DNA of 57,193 bases from Clostridia bacterium (lineage in GTDB: Bacteria > Bacillota > Clostridia > Christensenellales > UBA1242): the NCBI GenBank assembly GCA_017467895.1, contig JAFUKB010000010.1, forward strand, positions 1-57,193, written 5' to 3'. This document shows positions 55,601 through 57,193 of the stretch, piece after piece; position 1 is the first letter of the stretch, and the number at the start of each line of letters is the position of its first letter. The position numbers and the translations under genes are program-made. The notes under the pieces are model-generated. The model was not told the DNA's origin. It searched no databases and saw only the letters and a list, made by a program, of their open reading frames with translations.

Positions 55601-57193
55601 ATGTCAATTTTGTACAGTTAATGGTAAACGCAACAGATGGATATAATGATGCAACTGTAAAAGACATGATTATTAAAGCACTTAACCCAGATGACAGCAA
55701 TTTCCCTGCAGATTACTACGATTTGGTTGGCTCAAATGCAGCGGGCGCATATTCAATGTTCTGGATGGCAGCAACAGTTGAAGGTGGCTTTAGAGAAAAC
55801 AAAATTACCTATAATGCAAAAATAGGCGAGGTTGATAGTTACACCGAAGTTGTTAATAAACAACTTGGCGAAAATGCACACACTTATCTGGCACTTGAAA
55901 CATTATTAGAAGTAGAAAAACCGTTAAAAAATTATTCTTATGATGGAATTTGCCCAACATTGGTTTCAGAAAGCGGAGAAGGTGTATATCAAGTTTATTC
56001 TGCAGTTGACAATTTTGACGCAGATAAAACAATGCACGCAGGTAATATAGAGAACTCAAAACTTGCATATGTTAATGTTGCAGACAAATATAAAGGTTTG
56101 TCAGCTGTACCAACTCAAGACGCATGGGGCAATCAGTTTGATGTTGATGAAGATGGCTATTTTGTTCCTAGTGTTGGTTTAAAATCTGAAATTGACCCAG
56201 ACAATATTTCATCTATTGCTGAAGATGGCTACGCAATGTATATCATTAAAAACCCATCTGAGTGGGAAGATGTTGTTTACACAATAAACAAGCGCTCAAT
56301 AGATGAAACCAATAGCGACCCTAACTATAAATCTTATTATTTAAAAGCACAAATTCAAATTAACTTTGTTGGTGGTTACAAATATTTAGATGTTAGCGAT
56401 AACTCATTAAATAAATTTGATGGAAAAATAACATCAAAAACTGCTTATGAATTTAACAATTTAGTGTTAAAAAATAAAGGTTATGATAGTTTCGGCTTAA
56501 TTAAATCAACATCGGGTGCAACTTTAACAAATATTTATGTTAAAGGTATGGTTACTGTTTCAAGTGTTATGCCAATAGCAGATGCCCCAGATACTCCAAT
56601 AAGTGGTGGTATTTTGATTGGTAAAGTAAATGCCGATGCGGAAAAGGTTGAAGTAACTCAATCTAATATTTCAATAGGAACATTTGAATTTGACTCAACA
56701 GCATTGTCTAATATCTCTCACTTTGGTGCAATTATAGGTCATGTTGAATCAAATACTAGTGCTCATGAAGTGCTTGTTCAAAATATAACAATTAACACTC
56801 AATTTAAAGGTGCAACATCGGCAATGATTGCCGGTGACACAGCAGACACTGATTCAACTAACAAAGCATTTGGTGCTGTGATTGGCGCTGTTACAAAACT
56901 AGACGAAGACACTCATGGAGAAACGATTATTGATAATGTTGAGTTAAAAGGAAACATTGAACTTGGCTCTAACTTTAACCGTGTTGGTGGCTTTGTGGGT
57001 TATGTAGGTAAAAATGCATTAGTATCTCTTGGAAATGCTGGTGGGAATGTTACCAACATGACAGTAAAAGCAGTTGCAAAAGCAAACACTAGCGTTGGTG
57101 GAGTTCTTGGCTATAACTGTGGGACATTTAACATTAAAGGCGAACTTACAATAGCAAATATTACAACACTTATGATATCAGCCGATGTTTCAT
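40627..57193 (+). CDS. Giant GLUG-repeat surface lipoprotein, 3' end outside the window
   Basis: One frame stays open from ATG 40627 to the window edge: 5,522 codons, with no stop seen. The signal peptide ends in the lipobox LFSAC, so Cys23 should be lipidated. Residues about 30-1,100 are Ig-like, Big_2-flavoured modules (ITLSTSNVSIYLGE, VEEIVVNGT, ITSIEVVT). From about residue 1,170 onward GLUG-type repeats recur: GGLVGENSGIISNCTFAGSI, AGFAITNNGAIYNCEV, SGFAVNNTGVIASS, GGLVGQNMGTVINCEFSG and many others, each giving a rung-like glycine-rich strand pair as in beta-solenoid adhesins. An isolated hydrophobic block lies at residues 4,885-4,975. It has its own promoter. Likely a cell-surface fibre or adhesin anchored to the outer face of the membrane; ligand unknown. 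Codon use matches neighbouring genes. Confidence 0.9.
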   Translation, partial: MKKLSYLVLSLIFVLSCGLFSACNPNGDGASITLSTSNVSIYLGETENNSVVVNALPNNVDARVLDIVYDTTYIKITQSEKLSDGSFNLTVTSKVADFGTTTPIAVEIKAGTASAVFYVELVLPVEEIVVNGTPHVAYTGNQTTFNLLNCISFEPEGTKQTGVEFILDDEVSYAHIDGNILTIDSGASLNFLTGQIPSLKIKANSTVEGKNSIGAEFNVQIIPNIKLLADVIDVTVDYNGAENVALENSDYNLSITKNVITGTYQTDTFNVKIAIPSSLGIEVDVDSQTGGGLATNILNYLTYSKSISEDRTNPANVLDVYTFAFEASSTLQGEGYLRFKYQYENYSQDSTLSASFVGVASDNTLLSQVKVSVLMPITSIEVVTECTYDEASSQYIVYQNYQTGTYGATLSFVAQPAGTSQTALVLVKPEGSGLLIYNHKGELLAFEYNEETLRYECPITSNEQLYVKGGANAVETLQCFSLAHGKEGIVKEVTFKVLEGGSGLAFVESVGDVNGLESKTVYMQQSLTGEAIVYSPGAVLSDFVYDTAHVIVSNTDTLGYFKITFKDLTVGEHIINISTINGYLVQAIVNVIEPISQVNVNLGDNASHISGVGNFAVIDNDVVNVALENGFSALLNYVTNEGAKVRRVEYGFYEPVLYGGMYDQKIKSLKNVTSETYLTDNGIGDHDFVEASSIVSTQNLNLTNLLTGVSTGVVVVRATIYGQHVENGKVSDIVVATKYICVEVYNAVKQIEASAKNISLRAENQLDAEYKYLASTTISVEALANDGLIATYDKVFIDAGLYTEVPATGEGDDIITSKFTKKVSGTSIFEAVYDYNAKTLTIKVLYVDKATAGSVHTITLLAGDFINVASGKTVFADDLNAYNVKSFVINLTIIETTVVDDISVSNLTLESETETTYNSDGSINVLGQKTYSTVYIDTSKSSSVVYKIYTQVAPINAFNKNLTFTFNPNSGYSQAMLDISAEGTVTVLSKQGGTGVIIIEPADSHSNAKIVRIPIVVADGNSWETAYEISSLSEVIDVNKHYVLTNPTTYLAPNTLLEGKTFNGGLYGKRATETSDACATIKLDGNPLFTLLGTSAQIKHLNLIGDVNSKDITIQRTNAGGTTETKTFNNGFVAYENMGIIASVKVTTYVNAYGVYVPSTLYAKTDISFVGGLVGENSGIISNCTFAGSINITNAPADVKANAISAINNGTIESCKIIVAKFASDVDANRIVVDSENTTETVYVNGVVDLRDGTRRTNSTFDDSTLSYITKQRYDGDKYVLDKNVFIRDNEGHSYGEKENAYGILFYYKALNENKQKAIAEFNTIKFEDLFDFANLAGDEAAKTEVAKQLKITALNSDGTVCNFVSVGANAIEIKGVGEFKIKITSEFDYTILFELNILSVYYTSGFSINYNGADLSSEDTLAIVHGQTREVVSSLNNKITLNGEVIDLVANDFIIAFTLIHGGSTVDNASEYITNNKLGTHTVNMLWTWNESTKVYANIDSGYGLSYNLLLNKIIGLLDTEGNAKQLFSIQLKNGTTNISTNLTDGSIEPKDTFAFEATITTDVDDDYIAVVDKTSGALKGVMVFNQTNYDCTEYFVIEVAQVSSYTYEVKVTLDLNKFYGEGSANIMDFINKKYTVVVYAFNNAGADSTRYEPFASVNFTLLPQTVSNINTTLYNVTQTTVTGVSVSERETATSVIMPSESGMFVIDMFPSYASFDYLEVVATSNTMSKLSYRLEEYDPRIVEECEDETLGWVSNYRTVTSNIDGTGKKLYEAISDKNGIRIYNNNSYNSDFYNAYADKFNEHINNINNVGKYFIKIFADSSFDADTIFTITVNAYLNGECLTAQSVFTLYMRMPEAPQLTIDGQTKVYKLVGEEIIADVLVSDDQINFTPYIARNNDDNNLSALDGKNVENKVFITWWQVSENVDIGYKRYKVSIYFAESYDYSVDSTQLKLVVETTKIFNGKSILVSSDVYIYMVDFLPEQNDISVFDAIDGVFNVTSLKKSELSLAELMLSNVNATENFINTFNSNYYFPVITEDSSNNSTGFVFGKNEYTVTVGKETYICKNKAEVLASYLSFVNGDEKTALAIYQYNAIIGDYVLVLNQDNFNRIIFSIDPATGKLYVQGGDVTGTVEMALDIQYRMPDNTIYTYEYRFSIVNSLYTTEDLPVEIANNTDFLNINNNDKAYDYILTKDLNLYDYTAITSTDKIKSLDGNNHTINIWNYAKVESGSAVFALFNQISANTTIKNLTVNLYYLSEIEVGDAITEAQVAGFAITNNGAIYNCEVIAYKSTVNTTASSVLGLKLNKDVEATVAGFVINNVGSITNSRVGAESKLVTQISYIEDIEGKVTDHKVEETTILAKPLTILASGTVSGFAVNNTGVIASSFVKNLTIQNTYYKQETRVTTGFVNSNSGTISLCYTEGGFANDNDIQASIYGLEGSGIMSGFVYLNSGKISDSYSNLMITNTRDQVGRLGAGFVFENETSGIVERCYSASKIIINNVTQMNFAGIKDFGGYNNYGTVKNSYYYITNSADQVAIESMMNTEINSVSVADDDKNFYGFSFATTKNAGTWKMTSHGPKLVSPDDIAHSVRAKYERPESVQSELNYVFVYCEGYELGTANNPIIIRNAEEFNSVLGGSTSTDIKANYGNGKIYGAYRLVNNINMLELVPEEEQQTEYKVNLLSTKLILTGEYSESSNRNGSLNGNGLTISNLAISNSSTQSDGFGLFKSVENGASIANLNITLSSGGVTADHTVFVGTLAGSLVDSFAYNISIASQDNKQSVSVIGANIVGGAFGRVVGASYLSNIYTENISVTATYNSITPKTTGYNDALILQIENIYDRKSQGFADVSLAGGIAGVVDIYTKEQYEGNIVYAEQVLDTNVQSMHVKGGLIVEGMSAGGVFGYIGEYVVAKDIALELTNDVIESKITAYNCYAGGIAAYSEGYLYQIKSEHTSTWQTAIESNYHNYYTATNYESIDRGNEKLFVSSVGYKSKATGGLVGVLNGGKVAIAYSKLNVISNSKYAGGAFGYVSIAYSKEEGSATKNALTLSEVYASGDVYSELVASYIGGVAGYFNDASATIDKINAVNYWGKNSYDMFAETNECFNVYDQTGINIGVIFNTNAEIREANVNTQEGEEGYSTKSIFSIQGVQFEGETAKKFKTNPSNSMQSYYDYQGVTTDSGAQVDLMFKQNGWYNNGNWSRQTLEALPHIEYINSSNILEIRSTADFYLFSLYGNDPDNLFVINGKERDDGSKLIDCRGWQTTYAGLRANIIGATNEDGFENLNVTLFRTANGASISNLLFKGSTAAFVNQATSCKFKNIAFTESTFATVTGGNLSGVANVVSGAGSEFDTITFDKCKIIGSAADNAGFLFATTGNEGYTDIKISNIKLNNSEENNYSVSREYSRTTLNYGLLFGSASCAVNVGSVKLYDNMSVNIVNGNKDDDTNHAVNVGLIAGYAKDLTLSLSDLTLEVEDESEGSALAEQGLVVKGPDLVTNQKYKAQATFNVGGIVGQAINLKVSANNPDVSKTSVYFAPAISVTNMQSATNLYLGTLCGIADKIELSGNALFILGQKNLGEDKVEFTSLIYDMAEGDVHEEYTETITANNSIGGVAGQIDSLTDVDSAGAGLEPFISYYGDMVAGTAKTSKTSYMNLGGLFGVAGSTESGSVLKNAFFDGTMSFGNNIVDNLRLGGIVGCIPVYNELTIYNVVASGEILLSSKDGDIALEGNRYAGGLVGFVEGHSSGKPENSGKLIIGNKDGEVIDGKTYYYKTAVITTLYTKQHYANIDAIAKIGSGATVEIGTVDGISLAQYSSTLTLCTSSRSHENGSGAVNYVTNYSYADITGNYEQGSKVVTSTVFQAVGGDSSTFTGTKLNPYILRTNGVSSKDGYALTDPFFATVDTSKKTYSLESKSSRKLYVYVENDVNFITYQFSLNNTFLFADGKSIYAGVTPINEVDDRSAVSGVIAKIYIDTNEQQYKENFQSTDSYAGFVNANRGIIYACSVQECMNQTNEMNYSTQFYGYFSNTTATATGEYTGFGGFVSYNEGYIFGSNANVYFSKDNSLPASAFVANNRETGNIAYCYASGVNYAPSGDLFTTSTPGEYSESKEDFNIWLGLDESVSDYTGYETFMSSVAKDADGYYVGDLYDFGYWANMITVTYSNGTTPVDTKAINWVVDVLKDRWQDATGAEDEVEQKEAIIEELYEQYCTSVANGTGSIKQKHNSEGELVPAFQGTYQNCYTISMAKGENVNPALPKDDGNIVYGEELASEVQLDSANDTNLYNAISGSVDSKLIELDQSLGYGYYNCDPDYNWNYPTLSGGAFKHFDFLKRCTLCVYDAENEMYEIKDKAKVSSLEISGVKLDGHTIVRDTSLDDANVNDYFKQVFYVQIPNLKVLRNLQGFIDGLDMVGDGVYTYQYSKFVVISDLNFGYEGSTLGTSHFINHLSDNSSNPVKIEIDAYNNAFRNITLKNCNLIQDIASNGQQIELRKFVFQNINLQKSNGLIGSISNNVTIKIVEFGQSTNALNEQEEILISPPNTGAQNDNVVGILVSKNNGGTISDCKLSTIIRTEGTTETKDYIIGGLVGQNMGTVINCEFSGKVIIKESTEKLNVIFGAFVGENGSADKSGTISLCLLKEGSSNIYYLSEGGSIYLSNEDERVEDDPILTALDTNGNEQPIEMKAQIYVATKGEAVVGGIAGKHTKGTINQCVTFASGENTDVQQNLGILVGDEEYQMKAFVGGIVGEVKNGLIHDSANRMNISALAVWQLTTSNPDAAQYKYKVSADGIELGIGDINDKNLAVYYEDADPTPIMKFDNKGMIYVYREMTSLAYAGGIVGYGLTTTSVDPDDEVSNVRLINYGEIMGGYRAIKPVATITATIGDTTGFGVTFWGAFAGAVAGAIVGGVNIANVIKNTATLGGIASAVGYFAAQIATEMLKAAIHTQTILKWVGIAAFGLSATLMVTMYQLAANMVTTPTFTTRGIIGNSLNYYKDVNFVQLMVNATDGYNDATVKDMIIKALNPDDSNFPADYYDLVGSNAAGAYSMFWMAATVEGGFRENKITYNAKIGEVDSYTEVVNKQLGENAHTYLALETLLEVEKPLKNYSYDGICPTLVSESGEGVYQVYSAVDNFDADKTMHAGNIENSKLAYVNVADKYKGLSAVPTQDAWGNQFDVDEDGYFVPSVGLKSEIDPDNISSIAEDGYAMYIIKNPSEWEDVVYTINKRSIDETNSDPNYKSYYLKAQIQINFVGGYKYLDVSDNSLNKFDGKITSKTAYEFNNLVLKNKGYDSFGLIKSTSGATLTNIYVKGMVTVSSVMPIADAPDTPISGGILIGKVNADAEKVEVTQSNISIGTFEFDSTALSNISHFGAIIGHVESNTSAHEVLVQNITINTQFKGATSAMIAGDTADTDSTNKAFGAVIGAVTKLDEDTHGETIIDNVELKGNIELGSNFNRVGGFVGYVGKNALVSLGNAGGNVTNMTVKAVAKANTSVGGVLGYNCGTFNIKGELTIANITTLMISADVS
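55279..55545 (+). other. Hydrophobic glycine-zipper block inside the giant lipoprotein
   Basis: Residues about 4,885-4,973 contain three successive hydrophobic stretches: GAFAGAVAGAIVGGVNIANV (Gly every fourth residue, a glycine zipper), GGIASAVGYFAAQIATEML, and LKWVGIAAFGLSATLMVTMY. They are each long enough to span a membrane. The flanking sequence returns to ordinary GLUG-type repeats on both sides. Confidence 0.8.

Noticed and set aside
40627..57193. Many short frames of 60-117 codons on both strands inside the giant gene (for example 48112-48435 and 54054-54356, minus)
   Set aside because: They overlap a continuous, signal-peptide-led frame with repeat structure. They lack ribosome sites and have compositions expected of reverse-strand translation.
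44000..57193. Recurrent similar sequences considered as a CRISPR array or DNA tandem repeat
   Set aside because: The similarity is at the protein level (GLUG motifs) with irregular spacing and divergent DNA; there are no constant-length repeats and spacers.
1..57193. Reassignment of TGA to tryptophan
   Set aside because: TGA ends mfd and the guanylate kinase-like gene at the expected C-termini, and Trp is encoded by TGG in conserved positions.
1..57193. Prophage, insertion sequence or integrative element
   Set aside because: No transposase, integrase, phage structural gene or target-site duplication was recognised; the tRNA-Leu 3' end is not duplicated elsewhere in the window.

Overview
The window is low-GC, gene-dense bacterial chromosome using the standard bacterial code (TAA, TAG and TGA all end conserved genes). 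Most genes have Shine-Dalgarno sites of the AGGAG type. The gene set points to a Firmicutes, most likely an uncultured gut-type member of the Clostridia. It has a Firmicutes-type large SRP RNA with an Alu domain, topoisomerase IV-like ParE/ParC subunits, a PrsA-like foldase lipoprotein, a CwlD-like amidase and an SpoIIQ-like M23 protein. The last two suggest a spore-forming ancestry. The lineage is inference; no 16S rRNA gene is present.

Layout. From 1 to 15 kb is housekeeping: tatD (partial), rsmA, a guanylate kinase-like gene, parE-parC, an SDR epimerase with a CPBP membrane protease, a PRC-barrel protein, pyrimidine-nucleoside phosphorylase, and several unrecognised genes. From 15 to 26 kb is a surface-variation region. 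Two duplicated cassettes (promoter near 16.7 kb and near 24.7 kb) each carry a near-identical promoter with nine consecutive G residues between -35 and -10, a near-identical signal peptide and N-terminal module, and a divergent C-terminal DUF6273/C-type-lectin-like tail. Between them lie tRNA-Leu(CAG), a DUF305-like protein, a membrane protein/HD-domain/truA operon, a stand-alone protein with the same N-terminal module, a CwlD-like amidase and a signal-less LRR-transglutaminase protein. The SRP RNA gene closes this region.

From 26 to 40 kb is a second housekeeping and envelope block: a short alanyl-tRNA synthetase lacking the C-terminal domain, pth-mfd, a foldase lipoprotein, a UPF0104 flippase-like protein, a polysaccharide deacetylase, a degenerate glycerol-1-phosphate dehydrogenase-like protein, an M23 peptidase and acyl carrier protein.

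From 40.6 kb to the window end a single reading frame stays open for at least 5,522 codons. It encodes a giant lipoprotein with Ig-like N-terminal modules and many GLUG-type repeats, so probably a beta-solenoid surface protein. It carries one isolated hydrophobic block of about 90 residues with a glycine zipper.

The most notable system is the pair of G-tract promoters driving paralogous surface proteins with variable tails. By analogy with Neisseria porA it would be a slipped-strand phase-variation switch. The giant solenoid lipoprotein with an embedded membrane-active-looking segment comes second. Several start sites (clearest for the nucleoside phosphorylase) look leaderless.
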